DNA of 64,000 nucleotides from Ferrovibrio sp. MS7. GTDB taxonomy: Bacteria > Pseudomonadota > Alphaproteobacteria > Ferrovibrionales > Ferrovibrionaceae. Each line of letters opens with the position of its first letter. The stretch's first letter is position 1. The position numbers and the translations under genes are program-made. The stretch spans positions 896,001 to 960,000 of the forward strand of contig NZ_JBBKBA010000001.1 in NCBI RefSeq assembly GCF_038404985.1, given 5' to 3'. Below are positions 1-8,883 of this stretch, piece by piece. Below the pieces are notes generated by a model. That model did no database searches. It saw nothing but the letters and a program-made list of their open reading frames with translations, and was not told the origin of the DNA.

Positions 1-1193
1 GTGGCGGCGGCTTTCACCACGCCCTGCGTCTTCCAGCCCCAGCCGGTGTTTTCCTCGTCGAACTTCATGCCGGCTTCCAGCGGGCCGAAGGAAGCGATTT
101 CCAGATCCTGCAACAACTGGTGGTCAGTCGCGCGCATCTCCGCTGGCTGGCCGTAAAGCGTGCGGTAGCGCATGCCTTCCAATGCTGCCGCCACGCGTTT
201 CGGTTCGGTGCTGCCGGCCTTGACGATGGCGGCATCCAGCATGTCCATCAGGGCGCGGATACGCGGCACGTTGAAGCTGCCGCCGAAGCGGGCGCGGTAG
301 GCGGTCTCGATGCCGTCGCGGTCGGCCTCCGGGTGATTGGCATGGCCTTCGATGCTGGCGAACACGCGGTGCGTCAGGCCGGTCTGGCGGATCGCGGTCG
401 GGCTGCCGATGCCGCTGGCGTAATAGGTGTACCAGTCGACCTGCAGGCCGGCATCGGCGGCGGCTTTCAGCAGCAGCGCCAGATCCGAGCCCCAGTTGCC
501 GGTGATCACGCTGTCGGCGCCACTGGCCTTGATCTTCGCCACATAGGGCGCGAAATCAGTGATCTTGGCCATCGGGTGCAGTTCATCGCCAACGATCTGC
601 AAGTCAGGCCGCTTGGCCTGCAGCATGTCGAGCGCTGATTTGCGCACCGCCTGACCGAAGGAATAATCCTGGTTGATCAGGTAGAGCTTGCGCGCCTGCG
701 GCCGTGCCTTGATGAAGTCGGTCAACGCCTGCATCTTCATGTCGGCATGGGCATCCCAGCGGAAATGCCAGGGGCTGCATTTGTCGTTGGTCAGCGCCGG
801 ATCAATCGCCGCGTAGTTCAGCAGCAAGGCCTGCCGGTTCGGGTTGCGCTCGTTATGCTTGTCCAGGAAATCCACCAGGGCGGCGGCAACGGCCGACGAA
901 TTGCCCTGGGCGATAAAGCGGATGCCGGCATCGATCGCCTTCTGCGCCGCGACGATGCTTTCCTGCGGGCTCAACTTGTTGTCGTAGGCAACGATCTCGT
1001 AGCTGCGCGTGCCGCTGCTCAGGCGCTCGGCCATGAAGCGGAAATGATTGAGGCCGTTCTGCGTTACGGCAGCGGCGCCACCGGACAGCGGATCGATGAA
1101 GGCAACACGGACCGGCTCCGCTGCCTGCGCGGCAGCAGCAACGCAGAACAGCAGCGCCGCAACAAGAAAGCCACGCATGGTCAGCCTGGGCAT
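1..1193 (-). CDS. ABC transporter substrate-binding protein (branched-chain amino acid type), partial
   Basis: This is an open reading frame that runs off the left edge, so about 397 N-terminal codons are present and the C-terminus is missing. Translation from the ATG at 1193 gives a short basic start, a hydrophobic stretch (residues about 7-20) and an A-Q-A signal-peptidase-like site near residue 23-26. It is followed by a mature start of the type V-R-V-A-F-I-D-P-L-S-G, typical of the Peripla_BP_6 (LivJ-like) family. A second in-frame ATG at 1178 is an alternative start. The gene begins 2 bases after the stop of the adenosine kinase gene, so the two are probably co-transcribed. Any permease and ATPase genes would lie beyond the left edge. 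The substrate cannot be told from sequence. Confidence 0.85.
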   Translation of the reverse strand, partial: MPRLTMRGFLVAALLFCVAAAAQAAEPVRVAFIDPLSGGAAAVTQNGLNHFRFMAERLSSGTRSYEIVAYDNKLSPQESIVAAQKAIDAGIRFIAQGNSSAVAAALVDFLDKHNERNPNRQALLLNYAAIDPALTNDKCSPWHFRWDAHADMKMQALTDFIKARPQARKLYLINQDYSFGQAVRKSALDMLQAKRPDLQIVGDELHPMAKITDFAPYVAKIKASGADSVITGNWGSDLALLLKAAADAGLQVDWYTYYASGIGSPTAIRQTGLTHRVFASIEGHANHPEADRDGIETAYRARFGGSFNVPRIRALMDMLDAAIVKAGSTEPKRVAAALEGMRYRTLYGQPAEMRATDHQLLQDLEIASFGPLEAGMKFDEENTGWGWKTQGVVKAAA

Positions 1194-1195
1194 GA

Positions 1196-2194
1196 TCAAC
1201 CGGCACGCGCCTGCTGCACGAAGGGCTTGAGGTCGATCAGCGGCCGGGCGCCGACATGGCTGATCACTTCCGCCGCGCAGAGGCTGCCAAGCCGGCCGCT
1301 GGCATGCAGGTCGAGGCCGGCGGTATAGCCATGCAGGAAGCCGGCGGCATAGAGATCGCCGGCGCCGGTGGTGTCCTTCACGCTCACGCCCTTCACCGCG
1401 TCGATGATATGCACGGTCTCGCCGGCCAGGATCACCGAGCCCTTTTCCGAGCGCGTCAGCGCCGCCACATCGACATGATGGCGCACATGCTGCAAGGCAC
1501 CGTCGAAATCGCTGCTCTGGTAGAGCGAGATGATCTCGCTCTCATTGGCAAACAGGATGTCCACCGCGTGCTCGACGAGATACTGGAATTCGGCGCGGTG
1601 GCGTTCGACGCAGAAGGCATCCGAAAGCGTCAGCGCCACCTTGTTGCCGGCTTCATGCGCCAGCCGCATCGCCTTGCGCATGGCTTCCTTGGCGCGCGGC
1701 TGGTCCCACAGATAGCCTTCGAGATAGGTCACCTTGGCACCGGCGACGGCGGCGGCGCTCACATCGTCGGGCGTCATCTCGGCGCAGGCGCCGAGATAGG
1801 TGTTCATGGTGCGCTGGGCATCGGGGGTCACCAGGATCAGGCAGCGCGCCGTGGCCGGGCCATCGGTTGCCGCCTTGGTATCGAAGCCGACGCCGATCTT
1901 GCGGATATCATGGCTGAAGGCATCGCCGAGTTCGTCGTTGCGCACGCGGCCGACGAAGCTGACCGAACCGCCGAGCATGGCGATGCCGGCGGCGGTATTG
2001 GCGGCCGAGCCACCAGACATGCGGGTCTTCTGTGCCGGCATGGCGCCGTAGATCGCCTCGGCGCGGGCGGCGTCGATCAGGGTCATGTGGCCCTTGGCCA
2101 TGCCATGCTGGGCGATGAAGGCATCATCCACCTCGGCGAGCACATCGACGATGGCATTGCCAACGGCAAGGACGGCGGTTTTCTGACCTGACAT
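1196..2194 (-). CDS. PfkB-family adenosine/carbohydrate kinase
   Basis: The 332-residue product belongs to the PfkB (ribokinase-like) sugar kinase family and most resembles bacterial adenosine kinases. The glycine-rich substrate motif GGSAANT lies at residues 61-67. The C-terminal anion-hole/catalytic motif GAGD is at 277-280, with Asp280 as the expected catalytic base, followed by LYAAGFLHG. The likely reaction is ATP-dependent phosphorylation of adenosine or a related ribonucleoside in the cytoplasm. The start at 2194 gives full family length. The binding-protein gene downstream follows almost without a gap. Adenosine as substrate is inferred from overall family resemblance; another nucleoside or sugar is possible. 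Confidence 0.88.
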   Translation of the reverse strand: MSGQKTAVLAVGNAIVDVLAEVDDAFIAQHGMAKGHMTLIDAARAEAIYGAMPAQKTRMSGGSAANTAAGIAMLGGSVSFVGRVRNDELGDAFSHDIRKIGVGFDTKAATDGPATARCLILVTPDAQRTMNTYLGACAEMTPDDVSAAAVAGAKVTYLEGYLWDQPRAKEAMRKAMRLAHEAGNKVALTLSDAFCVERHRAEFQYLVEHAVDILFANESEIISLYQSSDFDGALQHVRHHVDVAALTRSEKGSVILAGETVHIIDAVKGVSVKDTTGAGDLYAAGFLHGYTAGLDLHASGRLGSLCAAEVISHVGARPLIDLKPFVQQARAG

Positions 2195-2280
2195 GGAAGC
2201 CTACCCGGGAAAAGTGATTGCAGCTACTCTCCCTTACCCTGGTCACGAAAAGAACGCAATTCGGTGGAGGATTCGAGAGC

Positions 2281-3717
2281 ATGAATGACCTGATCAAGCT
2301 GACCGCGCGCCAGGCGGTGGAGCTGTTGCGCAAGGGCGAGGTTTCGCCGCTGGAGCTGATCGATGCCGCCGAAGCGCGCATCAACGAGGTCGATGGCAAG
2401 GTCAACGCGGTGCCGACCCGCTGTTTCGAGCGGGCGCGGGCGGTTGCCTCCCGGCTGGAGCATCCCGAGCGTCCTGGCCCCGGCTATCTCTACGGCCTGC
2501 CCATGGTGATCAAGGATCTGGTGGAAGTGGCCGGCGTGCGTACCACCTGGGGCAGCCGCGCCTTCGAGAACCACATTTCCACCACCTCGGACTGGTCGGT
2601 GGAGCGGCTGGAGCGCAAGGGTGCGCTGATCGTCGGTAAAGCCAATACGCCGGAATTCGGTGCCGGTGCCCAGACCTTCAACGAGGTGTTCGGCACCACC
2701 ACCAATCCGTGGAACACGGCGCTGACGCCGGGCGGCTCGTCCGGCGGCTCGGCAGTGGCGGTGGCGACCGGCGAGGTCTGGCTCGCCGATGGCTCCGATC
2801 TCGGCGGCTCTCTGCGTATCCCGGCCAGCTTTGCCGGCGTGGTCGGCCTGCGCCCCTCGCCGGGCCGGGTTGGCCTAGGCCCGCGCGGCCTGCCCTTCGA
2901 CACCCTGGCGGTGAACGGCCCGATGGGCCGCACGGTCGGCGATGTCGCCTTGCTGCTGGATGCGCAATCCGGCCTCGATACCCGCGACCCGCTGAGCCTG
3001 CCCGCACCTGATGAAAGTTTTGTCTCGGCGGTGGACCGCCAGATGGCACTGGGCCGGCTGCCGAGCCGCTTCGCCGGTGGCTGCCGCATCGCCTTCAGCC
3101 CTGATCTCGGCCTCTGCCCGGTGGATGCGGAAGTGGTGTCGATCTGCGCAGCCGCGATGCAGCGGCTGGAAAAGCTCGGCGCCCGCGTCGACGACAAGGC
3201 GCCGGATTTCTCCGGTTCGGAAGAATGCTTCCAGGTGCTCCGCGCGATCAACTTCGCCGCCACGGTGTGGCCGCGCATCCAGGGCAAGCTCGACGTGGTG
3301 AAAAAGGAAGTGATCTGGAATGCCGAAAAGGGCCTCAAGCATACGGGGCCGGAAATCGCCGAGGCGCGGCGCCAGCAGGGCCTGCTCTACAACCGCATCG
3401 CGGCCTTCTTCGAGCATCACGATTTCCTGGCCTTGCCGACCGTGGTGGCGCCGCCCTTCGATCACCGCACGCGCTATCTCGAAGAGGTCAATGGCCGCAA
3501 GTTCGACACCTACATAAGCTGGCTGATCCTCACCTTCGCCGTCACGCTCACCGGCACGCCGGCGATCTCGGTGCCGGCCGGCTTCACGCGCAGCGGCCTG
3601 CCGGTCGGCCTGCAGATCGTGGCGCGGCCGCGCGGCGATGCCGAATTGCTGGCGCTTTCGGCCTTGCTGGAAGCGGATCTCAACCTCGGCACGCATAACC
3701 CGGTGACGCCGAAATAA
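2281..3717 (+). CDS. amidase (amidase signature family)
   Basis: The 478-residue product is an amidase-signature hydrolase. The Ser-cisSer-Lys triad is readable: Lys78 in VIKD, the GGSSGGS segment near residues 151-157, and the nucleophile Ser177 in DLGGSLR. The reading frame extends upstream to 2218, but the ATG at 2281 is preceded by GGAGG at 2266-2270 with ten bases of spacing and gives the normal family N-terminus, so it is preferred. The enzyme hydrolyses an amide bond; the substrate cannot be assigned. There are no gatB or gatC neighbours, so it is unlikely to be GatA. It is divergent from the adenosine kinase gene. Confidence 0.92.
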   Translation: MNDLIKLTARQAVELLRKGEVSPLELIDAAEARINEVDGKVNAVPTRCFERARAVASRLEHPERPGPGYLYGLPMVIKDLVEVAGVRTTWGSRAFENHISTTSDWSVERLERKGALIVGKANTPEFGAGAQTFNEVFGTTTNPWNTALTPGGSSGGSAVAVATGEVWLADGSDLGGSLRIPASFAGVVGLRPSPGRVGLGPRGLPFDTLAVNGPMGRTVGDVALLLDAQSGLDTRDPLSLPAPDESFVSAVDRQMALGRLPSRFAGGCRIAFSPDLGLCPVDAEVVSICAAAMQRLEKLGARVDDKAPDFSGSEECFQVLRAINFAATVWPRIQGKLDVVKKEVIWNAEKGLKHTGPEIAEARRQQGLLYNRIAAFFEHHDFLALPTVVAPPFDHRTRYLEEVNGRKFDTYISWLILTFAVTLTGTPAISVPAGFTRSGLPVGLQIVARPRGDAELLALSALLEADLNLGTHNPVTPK

Positions 3718-3732
3718 CACAGGAATCCCGCC

Positions 3733-4410
3733 GTGATTTTCGCCTCGCTCCGCCTTGCCCTGCAGCAATTGCCCGATCCAACCTTCCGGCAAGTGCTGCT
3801 GCGCGGGCTGGGCGTGGCGGTGGTGATCTTCCTGCTGCTCAGTGTCGGCTTCGGCTATGGCATCACGGAAATTCCCTCCACCGGCACCGGCTGGCTCGAC
3901 AGCCTGATCGCGGTCAGCTCAGGGCTGGGGTTGTTCTTCCTCAAGCTGCTGCTGTTCCCCCTGGTGCTCACCGCCGCCATCGGCCTGTTCCTGGATGATG
4001 TCGCGGCGGCAGTGGAGCAGCGCTATTACCCGGCCGATCTGCCAGGCCAGCCGCTCAGCACCACCGCCTCGCTGCTGCAGGCGGCGCGGTTCCTGCTGGT
4101 GGTTTTGCTGCTGAATGCTGCATTACTGCCGGTTTATTTGCTGCTGCTGTTTTTCCCGCCGCTGAAGCTGGCGCTGTTTTTCACGGTGAACGGCTATCTG
4201 GTCAGCCGCGAATATTTCGAACAGGTGGCGGGCCGCTACCGTTCGCGCGCCGAGGTTGATGCCATGCGCCTGCGCCATCGCGGCGATCTGTGGCTGGCCG
4301 GCGTGGTTATTGTCCTTCTGTTAACCATTCCCCTGGTAAATCTGATCGTGCCGATCGTCGCCACGGCCTTCATGGTCCATATCTTCAAGCGTTTGCCGCG
4401 TGCGGCCTGA
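3733..4410 (+). CDS. EI24 domain-containing membrane protein
   Basis: A 225-residue integral membrane protein with about five or six hydrophobic segments (near 27-43, 60-90, 113-140, 145-160 and 185-215). It resembles the EI24/CysZ-like family: a long inner helical hairpin, an amphipathic central part with SREYFEQVAGR, and an M-R-L-R-H-R motif before the last membrane pair. The start is a GTG at 3733, 15 bases after the amidase stop, so the two may be co-transcribed. EI24-type proteins in alphaproteobacteria are mostly uncharacterised. A sulfate uptake role as in CysZ should not be assumed, because no cysteine biosynthesis genes are nearby. Confidence 0.8.
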   Translation: MIFASLRLALQQLPDPTFRQVLLRGLGVAVVIFLLLSVGFGYGITEIPSTGTGWLDSLIAVSSGLGLFFLKLLLFPLVLTAAIGLFLDDVAAAVEQRYYPADLPGQPLSTTASLLQAARFLLVVLLLNAALLPVYLLLLFFPPLKLALFFTVNGYLVSREYFEQVAGRYRSRAEVDAMRLRHRGDLWLAGVVIVLLLTIPLVNLIVPIVATAFMVHIFKRLPRAA

Positions 4411-4499
4411 CAGGAGCCGCCGCAGCACCGGATAGGGAACCCCAGGATCGCGGCGCAACACAGATTGTGGCGCAGAGCATTAGGGATGAGGGGTACCGC

Positions 4500-5297
4500 A
4501 TGTTTGGTCGCAAGAAGCCCAGTGAAGAAGCCGCCAATTTGCCGCCGGCACCACCGCCGAAACCGCCGGTAGCCGTGCTGGAACCGCAGGCCGCTGTTGC
4601 GGTGCCGGTGAAAAACACCGAGGATGGCAAGACCGCCAGCGAAGATTTGCCGCCGCTGCCGCTGCACATGCAGCGCTTCGGCAAGCCCAGCCTGCCTGCC
4701 AATAGCCAGGCGCCGACCATTTCCACCAACCCGACTGCTTCTGCCAACCCCACCATTTCTGCCAATCAGGGATCGACCATGAGCGACAATCCGTCCAGCA
4801 CCCCGACCTTCCGTCCCGAGATCGCCAAGCGCCCGGCGATGGATCTTGGCGCGAAGCCGGCGGCCCCCGCCGCGCCGGCGATGCCGGCGATTGCTTCGGT
4901 GGTTGCCACCAGCAACAGCACCAGTTCGCGCAGCGAATCGCCGGAGCCGAAGGTGCTGATCATCGGCCGCGAAATCAGCCTCACCGGCCAGATCACCGCC
5001 TGCGACAAGGTAGTGGTCGAGGGCAAGGTGGAAGCCACTCTCACCGACAGCCGTTTTGTCGAGATCGCCGAGACCGGCCAGTTCAAGGGTTCGGCCGAGA
5101 TCGAGGAAGCTGAAGTGCGCGGCAAGTTCGAAGGCAAGCTCTCCGTGCGCGGCCGTCTGCTGATCCGCGGCACCGGCAAGGTGATGGGCGAGATCGCCTA
5201 TGGCCAGATCGAAGTGGAATGCGGCGGTGAGCTGAGCGGCACGGTGCAGACCGTGGCGGCCGGCAACCGTCTGTCTTCCTCGGTCGCCGCCGAGTAA
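4500..5297 (+). CDS. bactofilin (polymer-forming cytoskeletal protein)
   Basis: The 265-residue product has a bactofilin beta-helix domain at about residues 150-250, with the typical repeated pattern of I-x-G-x-I/V strands (for example ISLTGQI, VVVEGKV, FKGSAEI, GEIAYGQI). The N-terminal 145 residues are a disordered Pro/Ala/Ser-rich tail with short N-P-T-x-S-A-N repeats around residues 75-95. The frame is open from 4290, but the ATG at 4500 has a GAGGGG ribosome site just upstream and begins MFGRKK, as many bactofilins do. Bactofilins form nucleotide-independent filaments at the inner membrane and help organise cell shape or wall enzymes. The following lipoprotein gene begins 9 bases downstream. 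Confidence 0.93.
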   Translation: MFGRKKPSEEAANLPPAPPPKPPVAVLEPQAAVAVPVKNTEDGKTASEDLPPLPLHMQRFGKPSLPANSQAPTISTNPTASANPTISANQGSTMSDNPSSTPTFRPEIAKRPAMDLGAKPAAPAAPAMPAIASVVATSNSTSSRSESPEPKVLIIGREISLTGQITACDKVVVEGKVEATLTDSRFVEIAETGQFKGSAEIEEAEVRGKFEGKLSVRGRLLIRGTGKVMGEIAYGQIEVECGGELSGTVQTVAAGNRLSSSVAAE

Positions 5298-5305
5298 TCC
5301 AGCCT

Positions 5306-5773
5306 ATGCGTTCCGTGGCGCGCGGCATCGTTGCCGCGCTGCTTCTCGCGGTTCTCTCGGCCTGCGGCGGCGCTAAGCCACCGCAGGCCGAAGCCGTGTC
5401 TGCGCCGCAGCCGGCGCTATCGCCCGCCGACACCCTTAATCTCGCCCTGGTGCCGCCGCCCAGCGTGCCAGGCGAAGCGCCGCGCCGCGCCGTCAGCAGC
5501 GATGCCATCGGCAAGAACGCGACCGAACTGCGCGCCCTGTTCGGCCAGCCGGCGCAATTGCGCCGCGAAGCCCCGGCCGAGGTCTGGCAGTATCTCGCCG
5601 AGACGCCCGCCTGCGTGCTGCTGTTCGTGCTTTACCCAACGGAAACGCCGGGCGTGCAGCGGGTGCAGCATGCCGAAGCCCTGCCGCGCCGCCGCGGCAG
5701 CCAGATCAGCGACGCCGATTGCGTCGCCGCCCTCTTGAAAACCAGCCCCGCCCCGGGCAAACCTGTTTCATAA
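5306..5773 (+). CDS. small lipoprotein of unknown function
   Basis: The 155-residue product starts with a classic lipoprotein signal: a basic N-terminus, a hydrophobic core and the lipobox LSAC, with the lipidated Cys near residue 20. The mature part is Pro/Ala-rich to about residue 65, then has a compact domain with LRALFGQPAQLRREAPAEVWQY. That segment resembles the small BamE/SmpA-like fold found in many envelope lipoproteins (a stretch of the form L-x-x-L-x-G-x-P). It follows the bactofilin gene by 9 bases, which suggests co-expression and an envelope role. The BamE-like resemblance is my inference; no function is assigned. Confidence 0.8.
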   Translation: MRSVARGIVAALLLAVLSACGGAKPPQAEAVSAPQPALSPADTLNLALVPPPSVPGEAPRRAVSSDAIGKNATELRALFGQPAQLRREAPAEVWQYLAETPACVLLFVLYPTETPGVQRVQHAEALPRRRGSQISDADCVAALLKTSPAPGKPVS

Positions 5774-5796
5774 ACCAACCCGGGGAAGGATGCGCC

Positions 5797-6705
5797 ATGG
5801 TCATGGACGAGGTGGTGCTGCGCATCGACAGCACCGGTCAAACCGTGCTTGGCGTCGTGCTGGCGCTGATCATGTTCGGTGTCGCGCTTGATCTGCGGCT
5901 CTCCGATTTCGCCGCCGTGCTGAAAAAGCCCTTCGCGCCGGTGCTCGGCATGCTGGCCCAGGTGCTGCTGCTGCCAGCGGCAAGCTGGGCGCTGACCATG
6001 CTGCTCAAGCCGCATCCAAGCATCGCACTCGGCATGATCATCGTCGGTGCCTGTCCGGGCGGCAATCTCTCCAACCTGATCACCCATCTCGGGCGTGGCA
6101 ATACCGCGCTCTCGGTCTGTGTCACCGGACTCTCATCGGTGCTGGCGGTGATCTCGACGCCGCTCAATATCCTGTTCTGGGCCGGGCTCAATCCCGAAAC
6201 CGCCACTTTGCTGCGCCAGGTGAATATCGAACCGGTGCCGTTCCTGCTCTCCACCGCCGCCGTGCTCGGCCTGCCGATGGCTGCCGGCATGTTGATCGCG
6301 CATCACCTGCCCGCTCTGGCTGCCCGGCTGCGCAAGCCGTTCCAGGCCGGCTCGTTCCTGTTCCTGATCCTGTTCATCGGCGCGGCGGCGATTGCCAATG
6401 GCAAATACTTCCTCGGCTTCATCGGCATCATCCTGCCGCTGGTGGCTGTGCATAACGCACTCGCGCTCAGTGTCGGCTATGGCACGGCGAAACTCGCCGG
6501 CCTGAATGTGCCCGATACCCGCGCCATTACCATCGAGGTCGGGATGCAGAATTCCGGTCTCGGCCTGGCGCTGATCCTCAATCATTTCGATGCCATCGGC
6601 GGCGCCGCGCTGATCGCCGCCGGCTGGGGCGTGTGGCATATCGTGTCGGGCTGGACGCTGGCTTCGATCTGGCGCCGGCAGGACAGGAAACGGGAAGCCG
6701 CATGA
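5797..6705 (+). CDS. BASS-family bile acid:sodium symporter-like transporter
   Basis: A 302-residue integral membrane protein with about nine hydrophobic helices. It carries BASS family hallmarks: GACPGGNLSN near residues 83-92 and the E-V-G-M-Q-N-S-G-L motif near 247-255, which matches the second Na+-site helix. The ATG at 5797 has the strong site GGGGAAGGA at 5782-5790. The stop codon overlaps the next start (ATGA at 6702-6705), so it is translationally coupled to the epimerase. BASS proteins import organic anions such as bile acids, pyruvate or pantothenate with sodium; the substrate is unknown here. Confidence 0.9.
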   Translation: MVMDEVVLRIDSTGQTVLGVVLALIMFGVALDLRLSDFAAVLKKPFAPVLGMLAQVLLLPAASWALTMLLKPHPSIALGMIIVGACPGGNLSNLITHLGRGNTALSVCVTGLSSVLAVISTPLNILFWAGLNPETATLLRQVNIEPVPFLLSTAAVLGLPMAAGMLIAHHLPALAARLRKPFQAGSFLFLILFIGAAAIANGKYFLGFIGIILPLVAVHNALALSVGYGTAKLAGLNVPDTRAITIEVGMQNSGLGLALILNHFDAIGGAALIAAGWGVWHIVSGWTLASIWRRQDRKREAA

Positions 6706-7625
6706 CGATCCTGGTCACCGGCGCCGCCGGCTTCATTGGTGCTGTGTTGCTGCGGCGTCTGGCGGGCGAGAGCATCATCGGCCTTGATCTGCGCGCACCT
6801 GCGCAGCCCGTGCCCAGCGTCGATTACCGCCAGGGCGATATCCGCGACCGCGCCGCGCTGGTTGCGCTGATGCAGAGCGTGAGGCCGCGTGTGGTGGTGC
6901 ATCTGGCTTCCGTGGTCGCCGCCGGCGGCGATGCGGCGCTGGATCATGCCATCGATGTCGGCGGCACGGAGAATGTATTGATCGCCTGCAAGGAAGCCGG
7001 TGTGCGCCGCCTGGTCGTCACCTCCTCGGGTGCCGCCTATGGCTATCATGCCGACAACCCGGTGCCCTTGACTGAAACCGATGCGTTGCGCGGCAACGAG
7101 GATTTTCCCTATGCGCGCAACAAAAGATTGGTCGAGGAAATGCTGGCACGCTGGCGCGACCTCTACCCGCAGCTCGAGCAGGTGGTGTTCCGGCCCTGCA
7201 CCGTGCTGGCGCCGGGCTTGAAGAACCAGATCACCGCCATCTTCGAGCGGCCGATGATCACCGGGCTGGCCGGGGCCACCACGCCGTTCAGCTTCATCGC
7301 CGACAGCGATGTCGCCGCCGCATTGGCGCGCGCCGCGACGGATGGCCCGGCCGGCATCTACAATCTCGCTGGCGATGGCGCGCTCAGCCTGCGCCAGATT
7401 GCAGCGCGTATCGGTAAGACCTATCTGGCTATTCCGCCCGGGCTGATGCGTGGCGCGCTGTTTGCCGCCAACCGCTTGGGCTTGACCAAACTCGGCCCGA
7501 CTCAGGTATTGTTCCTGCAATACCGCCCGGTGCTGGATAATACGCGGCTCAAGACCGTGTTCGGCTATGTGCCGGCGTTTGACTCAGCCGGCGCCTTCGC
7601 GCGCTACTGGCAGGGTGTGGCATGA
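6702..7625 (+). CDS. NAD-dependent epimerase/dehydratase family protein
   Basis: The 307-residue product is an extended short-chain dehydrogenase. The N-terminal nucleotide-binding motif is TGAAGFIG (residues 6-13). A catalytic S-S-G-A-A-Y-G stretch comes next, with the Y-x3-K motif as Y-A-R-N-K near residues 128-132. The last third (K-T-Y-L-A-I-P and so on) is typical of NAD-dependent sugar or steroid epimerase/dehydratase proteins. It is coupled by 4-base ATGA overlaps to the BASS transporter upstream and the flavin monooxygenase downstream, so all three are almost certainly one transcript. The substrate is unknown; the partners suggest uptake and oxidation of a hydrophobic organic compound. 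Confidence 0.9.
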   Translation: MTILVTGAAGFIGAVLLRRLAGESIIGLDLRAPAQPVPSVDYRQGDIRDRAALVALMQSVRPRVVVHLASVVAAGGDAALDHAIDVGGTENVLIACKEAGVRRLVVTSSGAAYGYHADNPVPLTETDALRGNEDFPYARNKRLVEEMLARWRDLYPQLEQVVFRPCTVLAPGLKNQITAIFERPMITGLAGATTPFSFIADSDVAAALARAATDGPAGIYNLAGDGALSLRQIAARIGKTYLAIPPGLMRGALFAANRLGLTKLGPTQVLFLQYRPVLDNTRLKTVFGYVPAFDSAGAFARYWQGVA

Positions 7626-8881
7626 CCTATCTGATCATCGGTGCCGGCCCGGCCGGGCTCGCGGCGGCCAAGACCTTCAAGCAGGCCGGCCTCGATTTCG
7701 TTGTCGCCGAGCGCCATGGCGATATCGGCGGACAATGGCTCTATGGCGCGGAAGGCAGCGCGGTCTATGCCTCGACACATTTGATCTCGTCCAAGGGCAC
7801 CACGGCCTTCACCGAACTGCCGATGGCCGATGACCTGCCAGCTTATCCGCGCCACGATCAGGTGCGCGGCTACCTGCACAAGTTCGCGCATCATTTCGGC
7901 CTCTACGAGCATATCCGGCTCAATACCGGCGTGCTCAGTCTGGCGCGCGAAGGCGATGCCTGGCGGGCCGCTTTCTCGGATGGCAGCACGGCGCTCTATG
8001 AGGGCGTGGTGATCGCCAACGGGCATCTGAGCGATCCGAATATCCCGAGTTTCCCCGGCACGTTCTCGGGCGAGATATTCCATTCCAAGCGTTACAAGAC
8101 GCCGGAGATTTTCGACGGCAAGCGCGTGTTGATCGTCGGCGCCGGCAATACCGGCTGCGATATCGTGGTGGATGCGGTGCATCGCGCCACGGCGGTCGGC
8201 TGGAGCCTGCGCGGCGGAAATCATTTCGTGCCGAAATTCGTTGCCGGCAGGCCCGCCGATGCCGGCAACCATAACCGTCGCTTCGTGCTGCCGCGCAATC
8301 TGCGCTCGTTCATTCATGGTCTGGCGATCCGCATCCTGGTCGGCCCACCGGAACGCTTCGGCCTGCCGAAGCCGCGCCACCGGCTTTATGACCGCACGCC
8401 CATCGTCAATTCCCTGGTGCTGCAGCATCTGGGCCAGGGCGATGTGCGGGTGCATAAGCCGATCGAACGCTTCGATGGCCGCGTGGTGCATTTCAAGGAT
8501 GGCGTCAGTACCGAGTATGACTTGATCATCCTCGCCACCGGTTATCGCACCACGTTTCCGTTCCTGGATCTGAAATGGCTGAACTGGCGCGAGCCGGCGC
8601 CGCATCTCTATCTCAATATCTTTCCGCCGGGCGATAATGGCCTCTATGTCTGTGGCCTGCTGGAAGGCGCGGGCATCGGCTGGCCCGGCCGCATGCTGCA
8701 GGCGGAATTGATCGCCGCCTATATCGCGGCCAGGGCCAAGCCGGCCGGCGAGGCCTTCCGCCGCCGCATCGACGCCTATTGCGCCGGGCCGCGGCCTCGG
8801 GACGCCGGCGAACACGGCATCTTCGTCGATTTTCTGGAATACAAGCGGGATGCGCGCAAGGCGATTGAAGGGCTGGTATAG
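7622..8881 (+). CDS. flavin-containing monooxygenase (class B)
   Basis: The 419-residue product has an N-terminal FAD motif GAGPAGLAA (residues 7-15) and a second NADPH motif GAGNTG near 168-173. Between them is the FMO fingerprint F-x-G-x3-H-x3-Y, read here as FSGEIFHSKRY. A typical A-T-G-Y motif near residue 303 marks the C-terminal FMO/BVMO core. The family oxygenates soft nucleophiles (N or S) or carries out Baeyer-Villiger reactions; the substrate is not predictable. The start at 7622 overlaps the epimerase stop, so it is the third gene of the BASS-epimerase-monooxygenase unit. Its stop at 8881 lies 2 bases from the end of the convergent PIN gene. Confidence 0.92.
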   Translation: MTYLIIGAGPAGLAAAKTFKQAGLDFVVAERHGDIGGQWLYGAEGSAVYASTHLISSKGTTAFTELPMADDLPAYPRHDQVRGYLHKFAHHFGLYEHIRLNTGVLSLAREGDAWRAAFSDGSTALYEGVVIANGHLSDPNIPSFPGTFSGEIFHSKRYKTPEIFDGKRVLIVGAGNTGCDIVVDAVHRATAVGWSLRGGNHFVPKFVAGRPADAGNHNRRFVLPRNLRSFIHGLAIRILVGPPERFGLPKPRHRLYDRTPIVNSLVLQHLGQGDVRVHKPIERFDGRVVHFKDGVSTEYDLIILATGYRTTFPFLDLKWLNWREPAPHLYLNIFPPGDNGLYVCGLLEGAGIGWPGRMLQAELIAAYIAARAKPAGEAFRRRIDAYCAGPRPRDAGEHGIFVDFLEYKRDARKAIEGLV

Positions 8882-8883
8882 CC

